A stretch of DNA of 64,000 nucleotides from Cupriavidus lacunae. GTDB taxonomy: Bacteria; Pseudomonadota; Gammaproteobacteria; Burkholderiales; Burkholderiaceae. Location: contig NZ_QKWJ01000029.1 in the NCBI RefSeq assembly GCF_003353055.1, positions 1 through 64,000 on the forward strand. Direction: 5' to 3'. Both the position numbers and the translations under genes were made by a program. Positions 47,662-55,640 of the stretch are shown here, one piece after another (the stretch's first letter is position 1; each line of letters starts with the position of its first letter). The notes beneath the pieces were generated by a model that saw only the letters and a program-made list of their open reading frames with translations, was not told the origin of the DNA and ran no database searches.

Positions 47662-48774
47662 TCAGCCGAGCGCAGGATAGTCCGTGTAGCCCGTTGCCGT
47701 GCCGCCGAAGAACGTGGCCGGATCCGGTGTATTGAGCGCAGCCGAGGTCTTGAGGCGCTGCGGCAGGTCGGGATTGGCAATGAACGGCCGTCCGAACGCG
47801 ATCATATCGGCACGCCCGTCGGCAATCGCCTGCTCCGCGGTCACGCCATCGTAGCCGCCCGCCAGCATCAGCACGCCGCGGTACTCGGCACGCATCGTGC
47901 GGATCATGCTGTCCCAGCGCGGGTCGGCAACTTCGTCCTTGACCGTGCCGACCATCGCCGGCTCCACCAGGTGCAGATAGGCCAGGTGCCAGGCATCGAG
48001 GCTGTGTGCGATGTAGCCGAAGGTGGCTTCGGGCGTGGCATCGCCCATACCCATGAAGCGGCCCATCGGCGTGAGCCGCACGCCCACGCGTCCTGCGCCG
48101 ATCTCCGCCGTCACGGCATCCACCACTTCGAGCAGAAAGCGCGCGCGGTTCTCGATACTGCCGCCATAGGCGTCCGCGCGGTGGTTGCTTTCCGAGTTGA
48201 TGAACTGATCGAGCAGGTAGCCATTGCCGGCGTGGATCTCCACGCCGTCCATGCCCGCTTCGATGGCATTGCGCGCGGCCTGGCGGTAGTCGTGCACGAT
48301 CGCAGCGATACCCTCGACGGTCAGTGCCTGCGGTGTCGGGATTTCGCTCCACACGCCATTGCCCTCGGCGTCGACGATGAACGTCTTGCCGGGCACCGGC
48401 AGCGCGCTGGGCGCCACCGGCAGCGCGCCGCCGGGCTGGAACGACGGGTGCGAAACACGGCCGACATGCCACAACTGCAGGAAGATCCGGCCACCTTCGG
48501 CATGCACGGCGTCGGCCACGGCACGCCAGCCTTCGATCTGTTCGGCGGTGTGGATGCCGGGCGTCCAGGCGTATCCCTGGCCTTGCTGGGAAATCTGCGT
48601 GGCCTCGGAAATGATCAGCGCCGCCGACGCACGTTGCCGGTAGTACTCCACGTTCATGGCGCTGGGCACATTGCCTGGCTGGCCTGCGCGCGAACGCGTC
48701 AGCGGCGCCATGGCGACCCGGTGGTTCAGATGCAATGGCCCGATCATGATAGGCCTGAAAAGATGGGATGTCAT
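47662..48774 (-). CDS. nemA: Old Yellow Enzyme-type ene-reductase
   Basis: A 370-residue FMN ene-reductase of the NemA/OYE family, cytoplasmic. The substrate-binding pair His181 and Asn184 (EIHAGNGYLLDQF) and the NRAR motif characteristic of FMN-binding are present; the N-terminal LFRPIMIGPLHLNHRVAMAPLTR is canonical. AGGAG precedes ATG 48774. It reduces activated C=C bonds (enones, maleimides, nitroesters) with NADPH. It follows the MFS gene by 40 bp, probably co-transcribed, as in many electrophile-defence pairs. Confidence 0.92.
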   Translation of the reverse strand: MTSHLFRPIMIGPLHLNHRVAMAPLTRSRAGQPGNVPSAMNVEYYRQRASAALIISEATQISQQGQGYAWTPGIHTAEQIEGWRAVADAVHAEGGRIFLQLWHVGRVSHPSFQPGGALPVAPSALPVPGKTFIVDAEGNGVWSEIPTPQALTVEGIAAIVHDYRQAARNAIEAGMDGVEIHAGNGYLLDQFINSESNHRADAYGGSIENRARFLLEVVDAVTAEIGAGRVGVRLTPMGRFMGMGDATPEATFGYIAHSLDAWHLAYLHLVEPAMVGTVKDEVADPRWDSMIRTMRAEYRGVLMLAGGYDGVTAEQAIADGRADMIAFGRPFIANPDLPQRLKTSAALNTPDPATFFGGTATGYTDYPALG

Positions 48775-48814
48775 GACAAAGACTCCTGATGACGGAATTT
48801 GAAGAGGAACTGGC

Positions 48815-50017
48815 TCAGCGTCGCGAAGCGAGCACGAGTGCCACAAACGAGACCAGGGCAAGGCCGCTGCCGGTAGCGACGATGCCGGACCAGCCAAAGT
48901 GCGTGTAGAGCGCGCTGGCCAGTGCGGATCCCACCGCGCCGCCGGCAAAGATGGCGGTCATGTAGAGCGCGTTCAGGCGTGCGCGGCTGGCAGCATCCAG
49001 CGCATAGATCTCGCGTTGGCCCAGCACCATGTTCATTTGCACGGCAAAGTCGAGCACGATACCGGTCAGTGCGAGCAGGTACAGACCGCCCGTGCCGCCG
49101 ACAAGTCCGGGCATAAAGCTAAGGGCTGCCGCGATCATCGCAACGTAAGAGGCAATGTGCGTGCGGCCCGCGTCTGCCAGCCGGCCGGCGATTGGCGCCG
49201 CTACCGCGCCCAGTGCGCCTACCAGGGCAAAGATGCCGATCTGCGATTGCGACAGGCCATAGTGCCTGGCCAGTTCCAGCGGTGCGGCAGTCCAGAACAG
49301 GCTGAACGCGGCAAACAGCAGCGCCTGGTACAGCGATCGCTGGCGCAGCACCGCGTAGCGCGTGAACAGATGCCACAGCGAACTCAGCAGGCTGGCATAG
49401 GTGGCGCGATGCTCCGGCACGCGACGCGGCAGCGTCGTTGCGATGATCGCCACCGTGGCCAGCGTCATCGCGGAGGCAATATAGAACACTGCGCGCCAGC
49501 CGAAATAATGCGCCAGCATGCTCGACAGCGGCCGCGACAGCAGGATGCCCGAGAGCAGGCCGCCCATGATCGTGCCCACCGTGCGGCCACGTAGCGCTTC
49601 GGGCGCCAGGTGCGCCGCCAGGGGAATCAGGATCTGCACGCTGACCGAGCTCAGGCCCAGCAGGAGCGAGACCAGCAGGAACAGGCCTGGCTGCGACGAG
49701 GTGGCTGCGCCCACGAGGCTGATGGCGGCGGCCGCGCCGCTGATCATCAGCAGGCGCCGGTTTTCGAGCAGGTCGGCCAGCGGTACCAGGAAGAACAGGC
49801 CGACGGCATAACCGATCTGGGTCAGCGACACGATCACGCTGGCGCTTTGGGCGGACAGGCCCACGGCCGGCGCGATCAACTCGATGATGGGCTGGGCGTA
49901 GTAGAGATTGGCGACCAGTACGCCGGCGCACAGGGAAAACAGTGCGACCAGCGCACTGGACATTGGCGCGGCCGCATGGCCAACGCTGTTGGCGGTGGGA
50001 GAGACGGTGGTTTTCAT
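48815..50017 (-). CDS. MFS exporter (YnfM/DHA1-like)
   Basis: A 400-residue, twelve-helix major facilitator of the drug:H+ antiporter or arabinose-efflux type (CAGVLVANLYYAQPIIELIAP start; LLENRRLLM loop). It is between monooxygenase copy 3 and the ene-reductase on one strand. No ribosome binding site is obvious. It probably exports a toxic substrate or intermediate. Confidence 0.82.
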   Translation of the reverse strand: MKTTVSPTANSVGHAAAPMSSALVALFSLCAGVLVANLYYAQPIIELIAPAVGLSAQSASVIVSLTQIGYAVGLFFLVPLADLLENRRLLMISGAAAAISLVGAATSSQPGLFLLVSLLLGLSSVSVQILIPLAAHLAPEALRGRTVGTIMGGLLSGILLSRPLSSMLAHYFGWRAVFYIASAMTLATVAIIATTLPRRVPEHRATYASLLSSLWHLFTRYAVLRQRSLYQALLFAAFSLFWTAAPLELARHYGLSQSQIGIFALVGALGAVAAPIAGRLADAGRTHIASYVAMIAAALSFMPGLVGGTGGLYLLALTGIVLDFAVQMNMVLGQREIYALDAASRARLNALYMTAIFAGGAVGSALASALYTHFGWSGIVATGSGLALVSFVALVLASRR

Positions 50018-50161
50018 GGCTTCGGGTGTCAGGTTGGGGTGCTCAAAGCTTAGGCGCGCGAAAGCGCTATTTGAATCACAACGGGAAGCAAGTCAGCGTT
50101 GCGTGGCGCGCAACGCCTCCGGTGCGGCGGAGTGCTGCGCACGGCAGAAATTTCTCCGGAT

Positions 50162-50177
50162 GTGGATTAATCTCCAC
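50162..50177. promoter_or_regulatory. Small inverted repeat upstream of the MFS-OYE pair
   Basis: GTGGA (50162-50166) and TCCAC (50173-50177) flank an AT-rich core in a low-GC segment (50145-50200) that is the likely promoter of the exporter and ene-reductase genes. Confidence 0.3.
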
Positions 50178-50225
50178 TTAAAAATCCTCCATATGATCCG
50201 TGCGCCACCACGCTCCGGCATGCAA

Positions 50226-51371
50226 TCAAAGGGCAGGAGCCACGTCCATGATCCGGCGGCCAAGCGCGATGCCCCAGCGCACCAGCCGACGGTCCGCCGG
50301 CAGTTGATCGCGTTCCCAGCGCAGCAGCGCGGCGTCGATATCGGTGGCGTGGTCCTGCAGCGCGCGGGCCAGCGCCAGGGCATTGGCGGCAGCCTTGCCG
50401 GCTCCCGCGCCGGTGTGCGGGCGCGCCACAAAGGCCGCGTCGCCGAGCAACAGCACGCGGCCGAATACCATCTGCGGCGCTTCATAGTCGTGAATCAACT
50501 GAACAAAGGGGTTGGGCGTCGCGGTGACCAGGCCAGCCAGGGCTGGCGCCAGCACATCGAGCGCGGCAACCTTCAGCGCGCGGATCTCGGTGTCCTGCAT
50601 CGCGCCCGGCGGCAGAGAGTAGCTGTGCCGGTTGCCGGCGCGGTCCTGCAGCAAGGCATCGAGGGCAGGGCCCGACGCGATCTTGCGGTACCAGACCCAG
50701 TTCTGGCGCCGCTCGTCCTCGCGGACGCTGCCGTCTTCGCCCGGGATCCGGTAGGTCAGGAACTGGTGGGCATTGCCATCCTGAAAGACGAACGCGTCCT
50801 GCAGGAACTGGCGAGTGGATTCGAACAGCGTACGTTCGGGCAGCACACCGCGCCACGCGGCATAGCCGGCATAGGCTGGCACCTCGCCGGGGAGCAGCTG
50901 GGCGCGCACGGCTGATACCGGGCCGTCGGCGCCGATCAGCAAGTCGCCTTGCGCCGTGCGTCCGGAAGCAAAATGCGCAGTGACACGGCTGCCGTCCGGC
51001 TCGAAGCCGGCAAACGTCTCGCCCGCATGGAGCATCGAATCGTCGATGTGGTGCCGCATACGCTGGTACAGGCCGTTCCACGCAATCTGCGTCTGTGGCA
51101 TATACACGCGCCGGAACGTGCCATCGCGTTCGATAAAGATGCGGTCGCGCGACGGCACGCCGAAATCGTCGCCGTGCGGCACCCCGGCAAAGTCCAGCGC
51201 CTCCACCACGGCGGGCTGCAGCACCAGCCCGCCGCCACGGCTGTCCAGCTCCCGGGGCGAGCGTTCGAAGATTTCGACGTCCCAGCCGATCGCGCGCAGG
51301 CAGACGGCACTGAACAGCCCGCCGAGCGAGGCGCCGATGACAAGGGCGCGAGGTCGTTGCGGTGAGGTCAT
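50226..51371 (-). CDS. FAD-dependent monooxygenase, dihydroxypyridine-hydroxylase type (copy 3)
   Basis: A 381-residue paralogue of the enzymes at 40937 and 45878. FAD motifs are GASLGG (13-18) and LLGDAAFVARPH; LDSRGGGLVLQP after the first beta-alpha unit is typical of the DhpH group. AGGAG precedes ATG 51371. It lies 44 bp after the molybdenum hydroxylase large subunit, so it probably acts on that enzyme's hydroxylated product. Confidence 0.84.
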   Translation of the reverse strand: MTSPQRPRALVIGASLGGLFSAVCLRAIGWDVEIFERSPRELDSRGGGLVLQPAVVEALDFAGVPHGDDFGVPSRDRIFIERDGTFRRVYMPQTQIAWNGLYQRMRHHIDDSMLHAGETFAGFEPDGSRVTAHFASGRTAQGDLLIGADGPVSAVRAQLLPGEVPAYAGYAAWRGVLPERTLFESTRQFLQDAFVFQDGNAHQFLTYRIPGEDGSVREDERRQNWVWYRKIASGPALDALLQDRAGNRHSYSLPPGAMQDTEIRALKVAALDVLAPALAGLVTATPNPFVQLIHDYEAPQMVFGRVLLLGDAAFVARPHTGAGAGKAAANALALARALQDHATDIDAALLRWERDQLPADRRLVRWGIALGRRIMDVAPAL

Positions 51372-51415
51372 AGGAGCTCCTGCAAGGGGTGGATTGAGGT
51401 GCGCCGGCTGGTTGC

Positions 51416-53686
51416 TCAGGGCGCGATCCTGGCCCGCAGCCGTTCGCCGCCCAGCGGCATATCGCGCAAGCGCACGCCGGTGGCGTCGAACAGAGCGTTG
51501 CCGATGGCGCCGGCCGTCGGGCCCATGGCGGCTTCCGCCACGCCCAGGAATGGCGCACCCGGCCGGTCGATCAGATGCACGTTGATCTGCGTGGGAACCG
51601 TGGAGAACCGCATGATCGGGTAGGTTCCCCAATCGAAACTGCGAATCCCGGCCTCGTCGAAGTGCAGCTGTTCGTAGAGTGTCCAGCTGGCCGATTGCAG
51701 GATGCCGCCCTCGAGCTGGTTGCGGACACCATCGGGATTCACGATCTGCCCGCAGTCGACAGCCACCTCTGCGTGTTCCAGACGCACCTGGCCCGTGTCG
51801 CGCTCCACCGAGATCTCCATCGCCATCGCCACGTAGCCCATCAGATTCTTGTACCTGGCGAACGCAAAGCCGGCGCCGTGCCCCGGCTTGCGGGCGCGCT
51901 GCGGCCAACCGAACTCCTGCGCCGCCAGCCGGATCACGTCCAGCGCGCGCGGATCGTCCATATGGCGCAGGCGGAACTGCACCGGGTCCACGCCGGCGGC
52001 ATGGGCCAGGTCGTCCATGAATGTTTCGATCGCGAACACGTTTAGATGCGCGCCCAGCGAACGCATGGCCGAGGTCCGCAGCGGCATCGTCGGCGAAAAG
52101 TTGTTGACGATATGGCGGTTCGGCAGACGGTAGAGGGGAATCGCATTGCGGTCGCCGCCGCCCTCGGGCTGCGTCATCGGCACCGACGGCGCTGGCGTGA
52201 AGGGCCTGGCCAGATGCGTGGCGGGCAACAGGCGGCCGGCGTTGACCACGCGCTCATTGTGCGAGCTGCTCCAGAGCGCGTAGTCCCAGTTCACGATGGT
52301 GCCGTCGGCAGCCAGCGAGGCCTTGACCTGCGCGACCATCGCCGGGGTGAAGTGGTCCCAGAGGTTTTCCTGGTCGCGCATCCATTGCACGCGCACCGGC
52401 CGGCCCGGCAGCGCGCGCGCCAGAAAGGCGGCGTGTGCCGCCGCATCGTCGGCGCCGTTGTGGCCATAGCAGCCGGACCCTTCCATGTGGATGCAGCGGA
52501 TCTTGTCCCTGGGCATCGACAGCATCCCGGCCAGTCCGTCGCGTAGCGGATAGACCCCCTGCGAATGCGTCCACACGGTCAGCACGCCGTCCTGCATATG
52601 ACCCACCGCGCATGACGGACCGATCGACCCATGCATCAGGTATGGCTTGGTATAGGTGGCATCGAGGGTCTTGACCGGCGTGGCCATCGGCGCGCGTGTA
52701 TCGGCGATGACGATGCGCTCGGTGGCAATCTGCCTGAGCTGCGTGGTCACCTGCCCGGGCTGCGGCAAAGCACGGCCCCTTCCCCAGCGGCATCCGGCCG
52801 ACAGTGCGCGCTGGGCCTGCACGGCCTGCCATTCGCGCTGCGCCACCACGGCCAGCAGGTTGCCATCGCGCACGATGGCGAAAAAGCCCGGCGTGGCCCG
52901 CGCGCCCGCTTCGTCGACGGACTGCAGCGGCGCGTCATAGGCGGGCGGCAGCACGACGCGTGCGTGCACCATCCCAGGCATCTTCAGGTCCTGCACATAG
53001 CTGGGACCGCCAGTGACCTTGCCCGGGATGTCGAGCCGAGGCAGCGCGGTGCCGATCACCGTGAACGAAGCCGGGTCCCGCAGCGCAGACGTGGGCCTCG
53101 CCACGACGTGCAAGTCGACGTCGGCAAGCAACTCGGCGAAAGACTTCGAGCGTCCGTCGGCCGCATGCACACGCGCATTACGCAGGGTAAGCGTGGCAGG
53201 GTCCGTACGGAGCGTACGCGCGGCGGCATCGGTGAGCAGGCCGCGCACCTGGGCGGCGGCATTGAGCAGTGCACTGCCGCTGTCCGCCATCGTATGGCTG
53301 CCCGCGGTCAGGCCCTCATCAGGGGAGCGCCCCGTGTCCGCGGTCAGGAAGGTGATCTGCCCGGGGTCGATCTGCAGTTCCTCGGCGGCCACCTGCAGCA
53401 ACGCGGTACGCACGCCCGTGCCCAGTTCCACCTTGCCGGTGCAGACCGTGACGCGGTTGTCTGGTGCCACCTTGATCCACGCATCCAGATAGGGATTTGT
53501 CTTCAGGCTGCCAGCCAGCTTCTCGAAATCCCTGGCCACGCGCACGGCGGCGCCCTCATCGGCCAGGACGACTTCTGCCAGCGCCTTCCTGCCCGGCAGC
53601 AAGGTGAAACCCACCACGATCGAGCCGGAAACCATGAAGGCACGGCGCGCTGGGCTGTCCGGGAGGCTCTTGTCGTCGGGGCTCAT
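51416..53686 (-). CDS. Molybdopterin hydroxylase large subunit (IorB/NicB type)
   Basis: A 756-residue molybdenum hydroxylase of the xanthine oxidase family, closest in layout to isoquinoline 1-oxidoreductase IorB, which contains a duplicated Mo-binding region. Residues 1-35 include SPARRAFMVSG, a twin-arginine motif (Arg14-Arg15), indicating export. The catalytic Glu is expected at Glu718 in GVAEAAMGPTAGAIGNAL, near the C-terminus as usual. The start overlaps the small-subunit stop (ATGA). With the trihaem cytochrome it forms a three-subunit dehydrogenase that hydroxylates N-heterocycles or oxidises aldehydes using water as oxygen donor. Confidence 0.87.
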   Translation of the reverse strand: MSPDDKSLPDSPARRAFMVSGSIVVGFTLLPGRKALAEVVLADEGAAVRVARDFEKLAGSLKTNPYLDAWIKVAPDNRVTVCTGKVELGTGVRTALLQVAAEELQIDPGQITFLTADTGRSPDEGLTAGSHTMADSGSALLNAAAQVRGLLTDAAARTLRTDPATLTLRNARVHAADGRSKSFAELLADVDLHVVARPTSALRDPASFTVIGTALPRLDIPGKVTGGPSYVQDLKMPGMVHARVVLPPAYDAPLQSVDEAGARATPGFFAIVRDGNLLAVVAQREWQAVQAQRALSAGCRWGRGRALPQPGQVTTQLRQIATERIVIADTRAPMATPVKTLDATYTKPYLMHGSIGPSCAVGHMQDGVLTVWTHSQGVYPLRDGLAGMLSMPRDKIRCIHMEGSGCYGHNGADDAAAHAAFLARALPGRPVRVQWMRDQENLWDHFTPAMVAQVKASLAADGTIVNWDYALWSSSHNERVVNAGRLLPATHLARPFTPAPSVPMTQPEGGGDRNAIPLYRLPNRHIVNNFSPTMPLRTSAMRSLGAHLNVFAIETFMDDLAHAAGVDPVQFRLRHMDDPRALDVIRLAAQEFGWPQRARKPGHGAGFAFARYKNLMGYVAMAMEISVERDTGQVRLEHAEVAVDCGQIVNPDGVRNQLEGGILQSASWTLYEQLHFDEAGIRSFDWGTYPIMRFSTVPTQINVHLIDRPGAPFLGVAEAAMGPTAGAIGNALFDATGVRLRDMPLGGERLRARIAP

Positions 53687-54174
53687 CGCACGGTCTCCGT
53701 CGCAGGTTTGCCTGTGCCGGCGGAGCGGCCGCTGACTGCGCGGATCGCGGCAAGGATGCGCATGTGGGTGCCGCAGCGGCACAGGTTCGGCTCCATATGC
53801 TTGCGGATTTCGGCGTCGGTGGGATGAGGATTGGCTTCGAGCAACGCCTGCGCACGCATGATCATGCCGGCGATGCAGTAGCCGCACTGGGCCGCCTGGT
53901 GTTCGATGAACGCTTTCTGAAGCGGGCCTGGCCGCTCAGCCGTGCCCAGGCTTTCGATCGTGCGCACGGGCCGCTTGCCCAACGCGGACACCGGCATCAG
54001 GCATGAGAAGGTGGGCTTGCCAGCCACCAGCACGGTGCAGGCGCCGCATTGACCCAGCCCGCAGCCGAACTTGGCGCCATGCAGGTTCAGGTCCTCGCGC
54101 AGCGCGTACAGCAGAGGGGTCGAAGGATCGATGTCGAGCGAGTGGCTGACGCCATTGACTGTGAGCTGGATCAT
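53683..54174 (-). CDS. [2Fe-2S] small subunit of the molybdenum hydroxylase
   Basis: A 163-residue iron-sulfur protein. The plant-type cluster ligands are Cys38, Cys43, Cys46 and Cys58 (CGLGQCGAC then FSC); the second cluster ligands are Cys97, Cys100, Cys132 and Cys134 (CGYC, CRC), in a helical domain. It matches IorA/NicA-type subunits in length. GGGAG precedes the start. Both ends overlap neighbouring genes by four bases, showing tight coupling with the cytochrome and large subunit. Confidence 0.92.
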   Translation of the reverse strand: MIQLTVNGVSHSLDIDPSTPLLYALREDLNLHGAKFGCGLGQCGACTVLVAGKPTFSCLMPVSALGKRPVRTIESLGTAERPGPLQKAFIEHQAAQCGYCIAGMIMRAQALLEANPHPTDAEIRKHMEPNLCRCGTHMRILAAIRAVSGRSAGTGKPATETVR

Positions 54175-55451
54175 TTTGCTGCGTCTCCCTTGCGAAGATC
54201 GGCCACTGCTTGCGCGACGCCATCCCACGGCGGCAAACGGGAATAGGTGGCCCTGAGGTAGGCCGCCAGGTCGCCCATCTGCGCGTCGTCCATGGCTTCT
54301 TCGAATGCGGGCATGTAATGCAGCGCCTGCTCGCCTTGCCAGGGCACGCCTTCGAGCATCATCCGGATCGCATTGCGCGGTGTGGCGGCATGGATGGCAC
54401 TGCTCGTCGCCAGGCCGGGACGGTCGCCTATGCTCTGCATCGGTGCCTTGTCGCCATGGCACGATGCACAGGCGCCGGCAAACAGCACGCTGCCGCGCCG
54501 GATCGCCGCCTGGTCCCCCGGCGGCACGCTAGAAACGCCGCTGTCCGCCGACGCCGGCGTCTGCCGCGAGAACAGATAGGCGACCATCGCTTCCACGTCG
54601 GCCTGCGGTACCGTGGCCAGCTCCTGCGTGACCGGAAGCATTGGCCCGGCGGCTGCGCCATGCGCGGACGAAATGCCCGTGCGCAGGTATGTGACAAGCT
54701 GCGCCTCTGTCCACGGCACCGGCCCATGCGCCAGGCGCGTCAAGGGCGGTGCCTCCCAGCCGTCGATCACACCGCCCTCGAAGGCCTTGCCCCATGTTTC
54801 GCCGCCGATGAGGTTCAGCGGCGTATGGCACGCGGCGCAGTGGCCGAGGCCATTCACGAGTTCGCGTCCGCGATGCCACTGCGCGCTGCGCGAGCTGTCC
54901 GGGGTTTCGGGGCCGGTGCGCAGGAACAGTACATTCCAGAACGCCACGAGCGGCCGGAAGTTCAGCGGAAAGACGAGATCGTTGGGCGGCGCCTTGGCCA
55001 CCACCGGGTCGCGGCGCATCAGGTACGCGTAGGCTGCAGCGATGTCCGCGTCGGACATGCGCGTGTAATGGATATACGGGAAGGCGGGATAGAGCTGATG
55101 GCCATCGCGCGAGATGCCGCGGCGCATGGCGCGCGTAAAAGCTTCCAGCGACCACGTGCCGATGCCGGTTTCAGGATCGGGCGTGATGTTGGTGGAGTAG
55201 AGCGTGCCGAACGGCGTCGACAATGGCAGCCCGCCGGCATAGGGCTTGCCATTGCGGGCGGTATGGCAGACCGCGCAGTCTCCCAGGGCTACCACACGCG
55301 CACCGCGCAGCGTGAGCTGGCCGTCGAATGAGGACGGCGCGGGTGGCTTGATGGGGGCAGTCGCCCGCTCCCACATCAGGGTCAGCGCAACGCCCGCGAC
55401 CACGACGCCGGCGACGGCCAGCATGGGGGCCCATCGATATCGAAGCTTCAT
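54171..55451 (-). CDS. Trihaem cytochrome c subunit of the dehydrogenase
   Basis: A 426-residue membrane-anchored cytochrome with an uncleaved-looking N-terminal helix (residues 8-28) and three haem-binding sites: CAVCH (59-63), CAACH (205-209) and CASCH (328-332). It is of the alcohol/aldehyde dehydrogenase cytochrome type (AdhB/IorC-like) and takes electrons from the Fe-S subunit to the respiratory chain. GGGAGG precedes the start. First gene of the molybdenum hydroxylase operon; the histidine kinase gene ends 189 bp upstream on the same strand. Confidence 0.9.
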   Translation of the reverse strand: MKLRYRWAPMLAVAGVVVAGVALTLMWERATAPIKPPAPSSFDGQLTLRGARVVALGDCAVCHTARNGKPYAGGLPLSTPFGTLYSTNITPDPETGIGTWSLEAFTRAMRRGISRDGHQLYPAFPYIHYTRMSDADIAAAYAYLMRRDPVVAKAPPNDLVFPLNFRPLVAFWNVLFLRTGPETPDSSRSAQWHRGRELVNGLGHCAACHTPLNLIGGETWGKAFEGGVIDGWEAPPLTRLAHGPVPWTEAQLVTYLRTGISSAHGAAAGPMLPVTQELATVPQADVEAMVAYLFSRQTPASADSGVSSVPPGDQAAIRRGSVLFAGACASCHGDKAPMQSIGDRPGLATSSAIHAATPRNAIRMMLEGVPWQGEQALHYMPAFEEAMDDAQMGDLAAYLRATYSRLPPWDGVAQAVADLRKGDAAK

Positions 55452-55640
55452 GGTACGGGCCTCCCGTGAATTCGCACCCTTGTTGATGGGAAGCGTAGGA
55501 GGCGGGGCGGGGTGTCAGCAATTGCCGGGTGGTGGGTGCTCCTTCACACCTTGGTATGAGTTGGATGACCGGCGACTAGCAGCCCCGGCGACGTGGCACC
55601 ACGTTAGCTGGTGGATTCCGCCACGGGCGGCGCAGACGTG

